NCBI GenBank assembly: GCA_016744475.1
Contig: JADGEH010000006.1
Location: 1 to 64,000, forward strand
Length of the DNA stretch: 64,000 nt
Direction of reading: 5' to 3'
Origin: Thiotrichales bacterium
GTDB taxonomy: Bacteria; Pseudomonadota; Gammaproteobacteria; Beggiatoales; Beggiatoaceae
The notes under the pieces are model-generated. The model saw only the letters and a list, made by a program, of their open reading frames with translations, had not been told where the DNA came from and searched no databases. How positions within the stretch are numbered: position 1 is the first letter of the stretch; each line of letters starts with the position of its first letter. The translations under genes were made by a program, and so were the position numbers. Shown here in pieces: positions 16,595-26,502 of this stretch.

Positions 16595-16660
16595 GACTGC
16601 CAGTCCTTGAAGGACTGGCAGTCTTGGGTTTGGCGCTACCGCAAGCCTATAAATATACTT
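16592..16660. repeat. Family C element, right half
   Basis: Hairpin AAGACTGCCAGTCCTT / AAGGACTGGCAGTCTT followed by GGGTTTGGCGCTACCGCAAG and the CCTATAAAT segment. The outer left arm has been replaced by the family A element. It lies directly before the thioredoxin gene SD. Confidence 0.8.
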
Positions 16661-16675
16661 TATTAAGGAATGATT

Positions 16676-17038
16676 ATGCATCACCCGCATTTTCCACCTC
16701 CACAGGAAGAGTGGATTTTTGATGTTACCGAGCAAAGTTTTCAAGCTCTAGTCATTGAGGCTTCTCAACAGGTGCCGATTTTGGTGGATTTCTGGGCGGA
16801 TTGGTGTGCCCCGTGCCGGATGCTCACGCCAGTGTTGGAGCGGGCGGTGGCGGAGTATGAGGGGCGTTGGCAGTTGGCGAAAGTGGAAGTTGATGACAAT
16901 ATGCGATTGGCGGGACGTTATAAGTTGCGCGGTTTTCCGACGGTGCTGATGTTTCGTGATGGCGAAGTGATTGGGCATTTTACCAGTGCTAAACCTTTGC
17001 ATTGGGTGAAACAATTTCTGGATGAGCACTTAACATGA
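16676..17038 (+). CDS. Thioredoxin-domain protein
   Basis: 120 aa cytoplasmic disulfide reductase. Active site WCAPC (C44/C47) in the VDFWADWCAPCRM context, then the KVEVDDN strand and the cis-Pro motif GFPTVLMF. The first 20 residues are His/Pro-rich (MHHPHFPPPQEEW), an extension relative to plain thioredoxin. The start at 16676 lies 6 nt after AAGGA; the ATG at 16670 overlaps that SD. The stop overlaps the next start as ATGA, so the deacetylase is translationally coupled. N-terminal extensions like this occur in YbbN-type proteins, but no TPR part is present. Confidence 0.9.
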   Translation: MHHPHFPPPQEEWIFDVTEQSFQALVIEASQQVPILVDFWADWCAPCRMLTPVLERAVAEYEGRWQLAKVEVDDNMRLAGRYKLRGFPTVLMFRDGEVIGHFTSAKPLHWVKQFLDEHLT

Positions 17039-17808
17039 GCGAGTTATTGACCGAACAGGATTTTGTGCCTTATCAAGCGATGTCTCATATGCCCGCAGGA
17101 CGGGCGCTGGTGTTAGCGCCTCACCCTGATGATGAGGTGTTTGGCTGTGGCGGTGCCATTATGAGCCATCGAGAGCAAGGCGATGAGGTGACGGTGTTTG
17201 TAGCCACCGATGGACGTGCCGCAGAGCCTCATGTGGATGACGCGGCTTGTCAGGCATATATTGTGATGCGCCAAGCGGAAAGCCGAGCAGCGGCGGCGGT
17301 GTTGGGGTATCAGGAAATATTGTTTGACGACGTGGCGGATCGTGAATTGCGCTGTGATGAGACTTTGATACGGCGTTTGATGGACTTAATCGAGCAGCAG
17401 CAGGCGACGCGAGTGTATGCGCCTTCGGTGTGGGAAATGCATCCTGATCATCGTGCTTTGGCGGATGCAGCAGTGGCGGCGGTCAGTCGTTGCGGTGCGG
17501 CGGTGACGCTGATCATGTATGAAATCGGTGTGCCTTTGCATCCGAATCTGTTGTTAGCCTTGGATGCGCGATTGGAGCAAAAACGTGCGGCTATGGCGTG
17601 TTTTCACAGCCAGTTGCGTTTGCAAGATTATCGCCGTCATTTGGAAGCTTTACATGCTTATCGTTCTTATACTTTGCCGCCCACGGTGACGATGGCTGAA
17701 GGTTTTTATCAAGTGAATGGTGCTGAATTAGCAGCGCATCCTGAATGGCGTTATGGTCGCACACGACAAACTTTAGACATGATCAACTATGCTGTAAACA
17801 AGCAATAG
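17035..17808 (+). CDS. PIG-L/LmbE family deacetylase
   Basis: 257 aa zinc hydrolase of the N-acetylglucosaminyl-deacetylase superfamily. The zinc motif is LAPHPDDEVFGCGG (28-40), with the third ligand in WEMHPDHRALADA. A FVATDGRA segment after the metal site is also typical. Substrate unknown: the family covers GlcNAc-inositol, mycothiol/bacillithiol precursors and glycan or antibiotic sugars. It is coupled to a thioredoxin, which hints at a thiol or redox role, but this is inference. The TAG stop codon lies in the end of a family B element. Confidence 0.88.
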   Translation: MSELLTEQDFVPYQAMSHMPAGRALVLAPHPDDEVFGCGGAIMSHREQGDEVTVFVATDGRAAEPHVDDAACQAYIVMRQAESRAAAAVLGYQEILFDDVADRELRCDETLIRRLMDLIEQQQATRVYAPSVWEMHPDHRALADAAVAAVSRCGAAVTLIMYEIGVPLHPNLLLALDARLEQKRAAMACFHSQLRLQDYRRHLEALHAYRSYTLPPTVTMAEGFYQVNGAELAAHPEWRYGRTRQTLDMINYAVNKQ

Positions 17809-17880
17809 ACTTGTTGCAAGGGGTATCTATCTCAAAACCACACCTTTTCGCTAGATGCCTGCCCCTCGCAACAAGTCTAA
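17804..17880. repeat. Family B element, internally deleted copy
   Basis: Only 77 bp: AATAGACTTGTTGCAAGGGG at the left and GCCCCTCGCAACAAGTCTAA at the right, with the roughly 90 bp core lost. Its first bases provide the stop codon of the PIG-L gene. Confidence 0.85.
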
Positions 17881-18423
17881 TGAAGATTTTGCATTACGTT
17901 CGTTTCTGCTTTACCTTGTATTGCCAGTGGTAGATACTCATCCACTAGAGAACAGTGACAATTAGTGACAGCCTAGAAGAGTCTGTTTTCAAGTGTTGCC
18001 CCTTCTTTGCTCTCACTTCTCACCGACCTGGTGAGCAAATAATAATTATAAATCAGACTCTAAGCATAGGTACCATTGCTTTTATACCTAGCTTAAGAGG
18101 TGAGTCTTACTAACATCAGAAGTGGCCTGATACAGATAAATTGTTGTATTTTAAAGCTGATTTAAGACAAATTATTTCAAGATGTGAGGCGTAGTAACGG
18201 GTGTTACGACAATCTTGGGATAAGTGGAACTGTTAGCTTGACTAGCACCGATTTATATGAATCAAGCCACTTTTTAAAGGTATTACATCACTAAACTACC
18301 TTTAGGGGCTATACAATGCACTATTGTGCATCCCCTCTTAGATGTTAGTGTTTTGCGTGATAATGATTGAATCAAAAAGTTATTGGAATTACGCAAACAT
18401 TTTTCTCAAGGAGAACACAGTTT
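17881..18423. other. Intergenic region upstream of hybrid kinase
   Basis: About 540 bp without a credible gene. A small hairpin CTCACC-GACCT-GGTGAG lies at 18019-18035. The reading frame of the next gene is open to 18367, but the SD points to 18424. I see no clear promoter. The region shares none of the repeat families found elsewhere. Confidence 0.35.
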
Positions 18424-19734
18424 ATGCCTGTGTTTGATCACTTTTGTATTTTGATTGTTGATGATAATTCAAACAATCTATTTACTTTACGCACCTTATT
18501 GCACGAACACCTGGAAGGACTGCAAGTCATTGAAGCCCTCTCTGGGCAAGAAGCACTTCGCTGTCTTTTAGAGAACCCTGTCGATCTCATTTTGTTGGAT
18601 GTGCAGATGCCAGAAATGGATGGCTTTGAAACCGCCAAGCTCATTCTGTCGTTTAAACCCACCGCTCATATCCCCATCGTCTTTCTCAGCGCCGCTTATA
18701 AATCTGAAGAGTTTCAACGCAAAGGCTTTGACGCGGGTGCTGCCGATTATCTCACCAAGCCCATTGATACGCCGCAACTGATCAGTAAAGTCCGTTTGTA
18801 TTTACGCTTTATTGAGCAAGATCGTGAGCATAGTCAAGAGCTTGAGCAGAAAGTGGCAGAACGTACCCGCGCCTTGCAACAAGCTCGCGATGAATTAGAG
18901 CTGCGTGTGGTAGAACGCACGCAGGAATTGCAGGACACTAACCAACAATTGACGCACGCTAAAGAAATGGCTGAAACGGCTAATGTGGCGAAAAGCCAAT
19001 TTCTGGCTAATATGAGTCATGAGCTGCGCACACCGTTGAATGCGATTATTGGTTATAGCGAAATGCTGCTCGATGATGTGGCGGATGAAGCCGATGATCG
19101 CGGCGTAGAATTAGAAGAGATTGAGCGCAGTGAAGATATTGATCGGATTTTACATGCGGGCAGGCATTTGCTGGAGTTGATCAGCGGCGTGCTGGATATT
19201 TCTAAAATTGAAGCGGGTCGCATGACGGTGTTTTATGAGCATTTCAGCGTGATTGATTTGCTAGACGATATTATTAGCACCATGTATCCCTTGGCTGAAA
19301 AGCAACAGAATCAGCTTGAAATGAAGTGCAGCAGTGATTTGGGCACGATATACAGTGATCGCACTAAGGTGCAGCAAATTTTGCTGAACTTGCTCAGCAA
19401 TGCCTGCAAATTTACGGATGAAGGTTTGGTGTCTATACAAGCGGATCGTCAATCTAATGGCGATATTGGTTTTGTGTATTTTCGCATTCATGATTCAGGT
19501 ATTGGGTTAAATGAAGAACAAAAATCTAAGTTATTTGAACCCTTTACGCAGGCGGATGCGTCTACTACGCGCAAATATGGCGGCACGGGTTTAGGACTTG
19601 CCATTACTCAACACTTTGCCCGTTTGTTAGGCGGCGATGTGGATGTGGACAGTGTGCTCGGAGAAGGCAGCACTTTTATTGTGCGTTTGCCCGTGCAAGC
19701 GCCTCCGGTAGAAGTGGTGGAAGACCCTGCATAA
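18424..19734 (+). CDS. Response regulator-histidine kinase hybrid (REC-HisKA-HATPase)
   Basis: 436 aa soluble kinase. REC domain (7-128) with acceptor D59 (LILLDVQMP) and K112 (LTKP). A coiled coil (130-180) with two VAERTR/VVERTQ heptads leads to HisKA with phosphorylated H199 ([13 protein letters not shown]). The HATPase has the N box ([12 protein letters not shown]) and G boxes ([15 protein letters not shown]). There is no TM or sensor domain, so input must come through phosphotransfer to the REC domain. The start at 18424 follows AAGGAGA. It is followed by an ABC-type binding protein, with a family B remnant between them. Confidence 0.92.
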   Translation: MPVFDHFCILIVDDNSNNLFTLRTLLHEHLEGLQVIEALSGQEALRCLLENPVDLILLDVQMPEMDGFETAKLILSFKPTAHIPIVFLSAAYKSEEFQRKGFDAGAADYLTKPIDTPQLISKVRLYLRFIEQDREHSQELEQKVAERTRALQQARDELELRVVERTQELQDTNQQLTHAKEMAETANVAKSQFLANMSHELRTPLNAIIGYSEMLLDDVADEADDRGVELEEIERSEDIDRILHAGRHLLELISGVLDISKIEAGRMTVFYEHFSVIDLLDDIISTMYPLAEKQQNQLEMKCSSDLGTIYSDRTKVQQILLNLLSNACKFTDEGLVSIQADRQSNGDIGFVYFRIHDSGIGLNEEQKSKLFEPFTQADASTTRKYGGTGLGLAITQHFARLLGGDVDVDSVLGEGSTFIVRLPVQAPPVEVVEDPA

Positions 19735-19740
19735 TGTGTC

Positions 19741-19829
19741 AATAGACGGGTTGCAAAGGGTATTCATCGACTGCAAAGGCATGGATTTTCGCAACGATAA
19801 CGATACCGACCCCTTGCAACCCGTCTAAT
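19741..19829. repeat. Family B element with co-varying ends
   Basis: 89 bp with ends AATAGACGGGTTGCAAAGGG and CCCCTTGCAACCCGTCTAAT. The other copies have ACTTGTTGC/GCAACAAGT; here both ends changed to ACGGGTTGC/GCAACCCGT, so complementarity is kept. The interior is shortened. Confidence 0.8.
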
Positions 19830-19863
19830 TAAGTTTTATCCAGCAACACCATTAGGAGGCAAC

Positions 19864-21192
19864 ATGTCTGAAAAACAAAAAATAATTCACCAAGTTCAAC
19901 AAAGCCGTCGAGAATTTCTCAAATACACGGCGTTGGGCGTGGCCTTACCCACTGTGCTGAGTATGTTGCCGTCCCCAGTGGGGGGACGTGCTTATGCACA
20001 ATCAGAAAAACACATTGATGATGAATGGCTAGAAATTAGCAGTAAATACGGCAAACCGACGGGAGTCTTTGGCAAAATCGGTGATCCGGTGACCATGACC
20101 ATTGGGTATCAACCTTATGGCACCATCCACTGGACCGCCAGCGTGAATAAACAAGCGCAATTGCTGTTGAAATATTTACCTAAAGGCAGTCGTGTGGTGT
20201 GGTTTCGCGCTTTGTCGGGTTCTCTCATCAACAACAATATGTTTGCTGGGAAAAACCAGTTTGGCTATATGTCTGACACACCGGGACTCAGCAATGGCGA
20301 TAAGATAAAAGCTGATTTTGTCGCGGCGAGTGGCTACGATATAGGTGAATTTGGCAGCTTATGTGTGCCGAAAATGTATATTGATGGCGGCAAGATCAAA
20401 ACGCCCCAGGATTTAGAAGGCAAACCTGTCGCCACTGCGTTTGGTTCTTTTTCTCATCGCCAAATATTGACTTGGATGCATGAATTCAAAGTAAAACCTC
20501 AACTGATGAATCAATCCATTGATCAGCAAATGAGTTCACTGCGCAGCGGCAAAATTCACGCAGCGATGTTCTGGGAACCCTATCCCTCTTGGATGGAAAT
20601 GAAAGGTGTGGCGACACGCTGGATGACCGGACAAGATATGCCTAACACCACGGATCAATATTATCCTGAACTATCAGTGAAACATTTTCATGATGTGGGG
20701 GCTACGCTGGCGATTCATGACTGGTTGCGCGAACGGCCTGATGTGATGGCAGCTTATCTGAAATCCGAAGAAGAATGCCGCGATATGATGACCAATGATC
20801 CTGACACAGCGGCTTATTTTATTTGGACGGATGTGTCAGAAATCCCCCCACCCGTCGTGCGTGCCACCTTGGATATGGTGGTCTGGGACGGGCGTATTAA
20901 TGGCGATATGCGCAAACACTTAAAAGCCTGCGCTCATCAATGGAAAGCGGAGGAAATGATCAAAAATCCTCGCAGCCAAGACCCAGAGAAATATGTAGAT
21001 GAATGGGCTGATGATCGATTGTTGCATCTCGTCATGAAACAGCTTGAAGCTGAGGGGCGCTGGACATCCAACCAACAACCGGGTTTTCCTCATCCTCGTG
21101 TGCCTCAACAAGCCAAGCGTCAAAGTTGGGAAACGCATAAGGATTACAAACCGGAGCCTAAGTTGTGGACACCCACAGTGATGGGTTCATAG
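19864..21192 (+). CDS. Tat-exported ABC substrate-binding protein (NMT1/CmpA-NrtA-like)
   Basis: 442 aa. A twin-arginine signal (QQSRREFLKYTALG, about 13-26) with a hydrophobic stretch ends at AYAQ. The mature part has YQPYGTIHWTAS, GSFSHRQILTWM and FWEPYPSWMEM segments typical of binding proteins for nitrate/bicarbonate, sulfonates or thiamine precursors (NMT1-like). No permease or ATPase gene is next to it, so it may feed a distant transporter or act as a periplasmic sensor for the flanking kinases. A Tat rather than Sec signal suggests folding, or a cofactor or metal, before export. The SD is AGGAGG. Ligand unknown. Confidence 0.82.
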   Translation: MSEKQKIIHQVQQSRREFLKYTALGVALPTVLSMLPSPVGGRAYAQSEKHIDDEWLEISSKYGKPTGVFGKIGDPVTMTIGYQPYGTIHWTASVNKQAQLLLKYLPKGSRVVWFRALSGSLINNNMFAGKNQFGYMSDTPGLSNGDKIKADFVAASGYDIGEFGSLCVPKMYIDGGKIKTPQDLEGKPVATAFGSFSHRQILTWMHEFKVKPQLMNQSIDQQMSSLRSGKIHAAMFWEPYPSWMEMKGVATRWMTGQDMPNTTDQYYPELSVKHFHDVGATLAIHDWLRERPDVMAAYLKSEEECRDMMTNDPDTAAYFIWTDVSEIPPPVVRATLDMVVWDGRINGDMRKHLKACAHQWKAEEMIKNPRSQDPEKYVDEWADDRLLHLVMKQLEAEGRWTSNQQPGFPHPRVPQQAKRQSWETHKDYKPEPKLWTPTVMGS

Positions 21193-21279
21193 TCAGTGAG
21201 TGAATCGTTGATTTTTTAGCCCTAACAGGATGCTCTCTACAGAGCCTAATACACCATCAAGCTGGTTTTGACGGGATGA

Positions 21280-21310
21280 GACCTGACAGGTTTTGAAAAC
21301 CTGTCAGGTC
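21280..21310. repeat. Family E palindrome
   Basis: GACCTGACAGGTTTT-GAAAACCTGTCAGGTC is a near-perfect 31-bp palindrome. A similar core (ACCTGGCAGG/CCTGCCAGGT) sits at 55906-55932. Flanking sequence at 21336-21353 (AATGTCAACAGAGCCTAG) matches an end of the element at 60057-60149. Confidence 0.75.
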
Positions 21311-21428
21311 TTTGGATTCCCAACCCGACAATAAATGTCAACAGAGCCTAGCATCCCATATACATCCATTGTGCTATGACTTCTATTGACCCGACAGTGT
21401 CTTAGACACCAGGACTTGCTTACCGATC

Positions 21429-24400
21429 ATGAAAATTCGTAGCCGCTTATTAGCCACCACACTCCTCATCAGCATTCTCCCCATCACTATCGTCGGTGGC
21501 TTAAGTTTATGGGAAAGTCATCAAGCGCTGTCTCATCAAGCTTTTAAGCACCTGGAAAGTGTGCGGCAAATTAAAAAGCAACAAATTGAAAGCTTTTTTG
21601 CTGAACGTCGCGAAGATATGCAGGTGTTGATACATGTCGTCTCGCTATTAGAACAAAAAGCACAACAACGTTTATCTTCCATCCAAGCCAATAAAATTGC
21701 GCAACTTCAAGCCTTTTTTCAAGAACGTCTGCGCAATATTGCGGTGCTCTCCAAAGATGAATGGGTGGGGCAAGCACTAGAACAATTTGATAGCGCCTTG
21801 AAAATGGAACAAGGCGTTGGCGGTCTAGCCTGGACTTCGATTGAAGGCCGACTGGGCGAGAGCTTGAAAAAAATTCAAGATGAATATGATTATTTTGACT
21901 TGATACTCATTGCTAAAGAAGGGGATGTGGTTTATTCCACTCGCAAAGGCGCTGATCTTGGCAAAAATATTCTCACCGAAGCTTCCACCTCAAATCCCTT
22001 GTACCGCGCTTTTGACAAAGGCTTAAAACGCACCAGTATTGAAGATTTTGCCTTTTATGAAGATGCCGATCATCAATATATTTCATTTGTTAGTGCCCCC
22101 TTGTATCGCTTTGAAGAACTCTCTGGCGTGTTGGTGTTAGCGCTGACCCTCGACTCCCAAGCGCCTGCCTCGATAAATAATATTTTGCAACGCCGAGAAG
22201 GTTTAGGCGACACCGGAGAAAGCTATTTAGTGGGGCGTGTGGACAACAAGATCACTTACCGCAACCCACGCACAATCCCATTAAACCCTTCCGTACCCGG
22301 CGATGTAGCTACAGGGATTGATGTCATGCAAGGTTTTGAAGGGAAATCCCAGTCTATGGTGAAGATGACAAAGGATAAACTCTTAAAACTCACCTCTTAT
22401 GCGCCCTTACCCATTCCTGGTTTAGATTGGGTATTGATTAGCCAAATTAATTTAGAAGAAGCCATTACACCGCGTTTACACAAAAATGAAGCAGACTTCT
22501 TTAGTCAATACATTAAACATTATGATTACCATGATTTGCTACTGGTGCATCCTAAAGGTCAGGTGTTTTATAGCGTGGCAAAAGAAGATGATTATGGGAG
22601 CAATTTGTTTTATGAAGAATATAGCCACACTCACTTAGCTAAATTAATTCAAAAAGTACGGGATACAGGACATCTCAAGGTCAGCGATTACGCATTGTAT
22701 GCTCCAAGTAATAACGAACCAGTCGCTTTTATTGCTCAACCGTTAGTCTCTGAAGAAGGTGAAATAGAACTTATTGTTGTCTTGCAACTCCACGACAATA
22801 GCCTTAGCAGTATCATGGATCAACGCGAAGGTATGGGAGAAACGGGAGAAAGTTACCTGGTGGGGCAAGATCATTTAATGCGCTCAAATAGCTTCTTAGA
22901 CACCGCACAACGTACTATGCAAGCCTCTCTCAATGATCCTAAAAATGGTAGCGTAAAAACCTCCAGTGTTATGGCGGCTTTGCGAGGAGACACTGGAGAA
23001 CAGATCAGCACTAATTACTTAGAACAAGCGGTTTTATCGGCCTACACCCCGCTTAAATTAAACGATCAACAATGGGCTTTGATCACGGAAATCAATAAGC
23101 AAGAAGCCTTTGCCGAAATCTACGAATTGCAGATATTAATGGCCTTTATCATGACGCTCATCGTCTTGATCAGTTGGTGGTTGTCTGCTGATTTTACCCG
23201 ACAACTCAGCACCCCCTTGTTACGCATTAGAAAACGCTTACGCAGTTTGTCTCAAGGCGAAGTGATGACCACCTCGTTGGAATATCACGGTCATGATGAA
23301 ATTGCTGAAATTGCCACCGCTACCGAACAATTAGGCCATGCGTTGCGCAGTGTCATCCAGCAAGCGAAAGACATTACCGCTGGTGATTTCAATAATGAAG
23401 TGGCGTTATTGTCAGACAAAGATGAATTAGGACATGCGCTGACCACCATGATCACCACTTTGCGTGGTGTGGTTATGCAGGCTAATTTAATCGCCCAAGG
23501 CGATTATTCACGCGAAGTTCAGGTGCGCTCCGACAATGATCAACTCGGCTTAGCCTTAGCTGATATGACCCACACCTTGCGTCAAATGCATGAAAGCAAT
23601 ACTTCAGCTTTGAGTACATTAGAACAAGAAAATGCTCAGAAAAACCGCGAAGACTGGTTCAAAACAGGCATGGGAGAACTGGGCGAATGCATGAGCGGAC
23701 AACAAGATACGGCTATTTTGGGCAAAAATATCATCGGCTTTTTGGCTAAATACCTCAATGCACAAATCGGCACCTTTTACTTGTTGATTGAAAACGACAT
23801 TCATCGAAATACAGGGCGATTGAAATTAATCGCCAGCTACGCTTATACCCGACGCAAAAGTGCGAGCCAAGAATTTGTTTTAGGTGAAGGTTTAGTCGGA
23901 CAAGCCGCACTAGAAAATCAACTCATTGTGATTACTTCCGTACCCACAGAATACATCCAAATTCAATCCAGTGTAGGCGACGCTCCGCCACACAATCTAG
24001 TCATTGTACCGTTTAGCTATGAAGAACAACTCAGTGGTGTCTTTGAATTAGGACGTTTTGAAGCCTTTAGTGATGATGAATTAAATTTCTTAAAACAAGT
24101 GACGACGAGCGTTGGCATTGCAGTGAACACCGCAGAATCACGAGTACGTATGCAAGAGCTATTAGAACAAAGCCGCGCTCAAGCTGAAGAACTGCAAAGT
24201 CAATCGGAAGAGTTGCAAAGTCAACAAGAAGAATTACGCCAAAGCAACGAAGAGCTCGAAGCTCGCAGCAATGATTTAGAATCTCAAAAAGAAGCCATTC
24301 GTAGCAAAAATGCGGCATTACAAGACAGCCAAAAATCCATTGAAGCGAAAGCCGAAGAGCTTGAATTAGCCAGCAAATACAAATCAGAGTTTTTGGCTAA

Positions 24401-26480
24401 CATGTCACACGAATTACGCACACCATTAAACAGTATGCTGATTTTGTCGCAAATGTTAATGGAGAATAAACATAGCAACCTCACTGAGCAACAAGTAGAA
24501 TCCGCTCGTACTATTCATCATGCAGGCGCTGATCTGCTCAATTTGATTAATGATATTTTGGATTTATCCAAAGTAGAAGCGGGTAAAATTCAAATTCATC
24601 TGGAAGATTTTCCACTCAGCACTTTATCAGATGCTTTAACGCGCAACTTTCAGCCGATGGCGGAAAACAAAGGTTTGAACTTTAGTATTGAATCCGCCTT
24701 GTCCAATGAGTTCATATTACATACTGATTTACAACGCTTGCGCCAAATTGTCACTAACCTGCTCTCCAATGCGTTTAAATTCACTGAAAAAGACGGTGCT
24801 GTGATCTTGACCATCAGCCAACCGAATGCACAGAACATCAGTTTTGCGGTCACGGATTCTGGCATTGGCATTTCTACTGAAAAACAAAAAAGTATTTTTG
24901 AAGCCTTTCATCAAGCCGACGGCACGACCAGTCGCCGTTATGGCGGGACAGGACTGGGCTTATCCATTTCTCGTCAATTGACTAAACTGCTCCAAGGCAC
25001 ACTCAGTTTGGAAAGCGAAGCAGGCGAAGGCAGCACCTTTACATTGACGGTGCCGATGTATCTCCAAAAAGTAGCGGGCAGCGAATCATCGGCTACGCCT
25101 GTGTCTCGTTTGCCCACACCTCAAACCCCGGCAACCCCCAGTTCACCGCCACCCGTTTCGCTTCCAACGCCGATTCCAACACCCGCACCTCCAGTCGCCA
25201 GCCATGCTGCTGCGGAGACCACCACGACAGCGGAGACTGTGTCGCCCAAACCATTGCCCAGCACGATATGCCAAGATGATCGCGAGCAACTGCAAGCTGA
25301 TGATAAAACATTATTAATCGTTGAAGATGATGAGAAATTTGCGCAAATTTTATTGGATTTAGCCCGTGAACGCGGGTTTAAAGTCTTGTGTGCAAATGAC
25401 GGAGAAAATGGCTTACAACTGGCTCAAGAATATCGACCTAGCGCGATTGTTCTCGATGTGGGTTTGCCCCGCATTGATGGCTGGACGGTGATGGATAAGC
25501 TCAAACACGATTCCGAGCTGCGCCACATTCCGGTGCATTTTGTCTCCGGCACCGATGATCACGCCGACGCGCTGCGCATGGGCGCAATTGGTTATTTGTT
25601 AAAACCCGTGAGCATGACAGAACTCGGTGGAGCTTTCAAAACCATTGAAAACTTCATCCAAAAAGACTTAAAACAATTATTGTTAGTCGCGGATGACAGC
25701 GAACATCGCCAACAAATTCTGGAGCTATTACAAAGCGAAGAAGCGCAAGCTATCACAGCCCCCAATAAAGCTGAAGCCTGGGACTTGCTCCAGCAAAATC
25801 TACACACCTATGATTGCATTGTGTTGGATGTTAGCACCGAACAAGACACCGGAATTGAACTATTGAACGACTTGCGTCAGCAAGACCATTTACGTCAGAT
25901 TCCTGTGATTATTTATGCCGAGCGAGAACTATCACAGTATGAAGAACAATTATTAGAAAGCAGTATGGATCAACTCACGGTTAAATCTGTGCGCTCGCCC
26001 GAACGTTTGCTCGATGAAGCCACTTTGTTTTTGCATCAGGTTGAAGCTAAATTACCCGAAAACAAACGCCTCATGCTCAATCGTGTTCATGACAAAGAAG
26101 CTTTATTTCAAGGTAAGAAAATTCTGCTGGCAGATGATGATATGCGCAATGTATTTGCTTTGGGTGGCTCGTTGGAAAGCAAAGGCATGACGGTGATTCT
26201 GGCGCAAGATGGCGAAGAAGCCATCACGCAATTGCAGGAAAACCCTGATGTTGATTTGATTTTAATGGATGTCATGATGCCGAATATTGATGGCTATGAA
26301 GCCATGCGCCGCATTCGTGCGGAACGACGGTTTAAGAAACTGCCCATCATTGCGCTCACCGCCAAAGCCATGAAAAATGACAGGGCTAAATGTATCGAAG
26401 CAGGTGCCAGTGATTATTTATCGAAACCGCTGGATGTCGATAAATTGCTCTCTTTAATGCGCGTGTGGTTGTATCAATAA
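21429..26480 (+). CDS. Large hybrid sensor histidine kinase (Cache-HAMP-GAF-HisKA-HATPase-3xREC)
   Basis: 1683 aa. TM1 (about 7-27) is followed by a long periplasmic region with two Cache-like halves, each containing a GETGESYLVG or GDTGESYLVG motif (about 260 and 475). TM2 is at about 571-588, then HAMP. A GAF domain (about 745-898) is followed by a Gln/Glu coiled coil with SQSEELQSQQEEL-type repeats. HisKA has H near 994 ([13 protein letters not shown]); HATPase is at 1090-1208, then a Pro/Thr-rich linker. REC1 (about 1294) has an acceptor D in VLDVGLP. REC2 (about 1417) is degenerate, with VLDVSTE. REC3 (about 1561) has D in LMDVMMP. The duplicated Cache units suggest a soluble periplasmic ligand. 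No output regulator is adjacent. Confidence 0.93.
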   Translation: MKIRSRLLATTLLISILPITIVGGLSLWESHQALSHQAFKHLESVRQIKKQQIESFFAERREDMQVLIHVVSLLEQKAQQRLSSIQANKIAQLQAFFQERLRNIAVLSKDEWVGQALEQFDSALKMEQGVGGLAWTSIEGRLGESLKKIQDEYDYFDLILIAKEGDVVYSTRKGADLGKNILTEASTSNPLYRAFDKGLKRTSIEDFAFYEDADHQYISFVSAPLYRFEELSGVLVLALTLDSQAPASINNILQRREGLGDTGESYLVGRVDNKITYRNPRTIPLNPSVPGDVATGIDVMQGFEGKSQSMVKMTKDKLLKLTSYAPLPIPGLDWVLISQINLEEAITPRLHKNEADFFSQYIKHYDYHDLLLVHPKGQVFYSVAKEDDYGSNLFYEEYSHTHLAKLIQKVRDTGHLKVSDYALYAPSNNEPVAFIAQPLVSEEGEIELIVVLQLHDNSLSSIMDQREGMGETGESYLVGQDHLMRSNSFLDTAQRTMQASLNDPKNGSVKTSSVMAALRGDTGEQISTNYLEQAVLSAYTPLKLNDQQWALITEINKQEAFAEIYELQILMAFIMTLIVLISWWLSADFTRQLSTPLLRIRKRLRSLSQGEVMTTSLEYHGHDEIAEIATATEQLGHALRSVIQQAKDITAGDFNNEVALLSDKDELGHALTTMITTLRGVVMQANLIAQGDYSREVQVRSDNDQLGLALADMTHTLRQMHESNTSALSTLEQENAQKNREDWFKTGMGELGECMSGQQDTAILGKNIIGFLAKYLNAQIGTFYLLIENDIHRNTGRLKLIASYAYTRRKSASQEFVLGEGLVGQAALENQLIVITSVPTEYIQIQSSVGDAPPHNLVIVPFSYEEQLSGVFELGRFEAFSDDELNFLKQVTTSVGIAVNTAESRVRMQELLEQSRAQAEELQSQSEELQSQQEELRQSNEELEARSNDLESQKEAIRSKNAALQDSQKSIEAKAEELELASKYKSEFLANMSHELRTPLNSMLILSQMLMENKHSNLTEQQVESARTIHHAGADLLNLINDILDLSKVEAGKIQIHLEDFPLSTLSDALTRNFQPMAENKGLNFSIESALSNEFILHTDLQRLRQIVTNLLSNAFKFTEKDGAVILTISQPNAQNISFAVTDSGIGISTEKQKSIFEAFHQADGTTSRRYGGTGLGLSISRQLTKLLQGTLSLESEAGEGSTFTLTVPMYLQKVAGSESSATPVSRLPTPQTPATPSSPPPVSLPTPIPTPAPPVASHAAAETTTTAETVSPKPLPSTICQDDREQLQADDKTLLIVEDDEKFAQILLDLARERGFKVLCANDGENGLQLAQEYRPSAIVLDVGLPRIDGWTVMDKLKHDSELRHIPVHFVSGTDDHADALRMGAIGYLLKPVSMTELGGAFKTIENFIQKDLKQLLLVADDSEHRQQILELLQSEEAQAITAPNKAEAWDLLQQNLHTYDCIVLDVSTEQDTGIELLNDLRQQDHLRQIPVIIYAERELSQYEEQLLESSMDQLTVKSVRSPERLLDEATLFLHQVEAKLPENKRLMLNRVHDKEALFQGKKILLADDDMRNVFALGGSLESKGMTVILAQDGEEAITQLQENPDVDLILMDVMMPNIDGYEAMRRIRAERRFKKLPIIALTAKAMKNDRAKCIEAGASDYLSKPLDVDKLLSLMRVWLYQ

Positions 26481-26502
26481 GCCCCGTGTTTTGAAAAACA
26501 CC

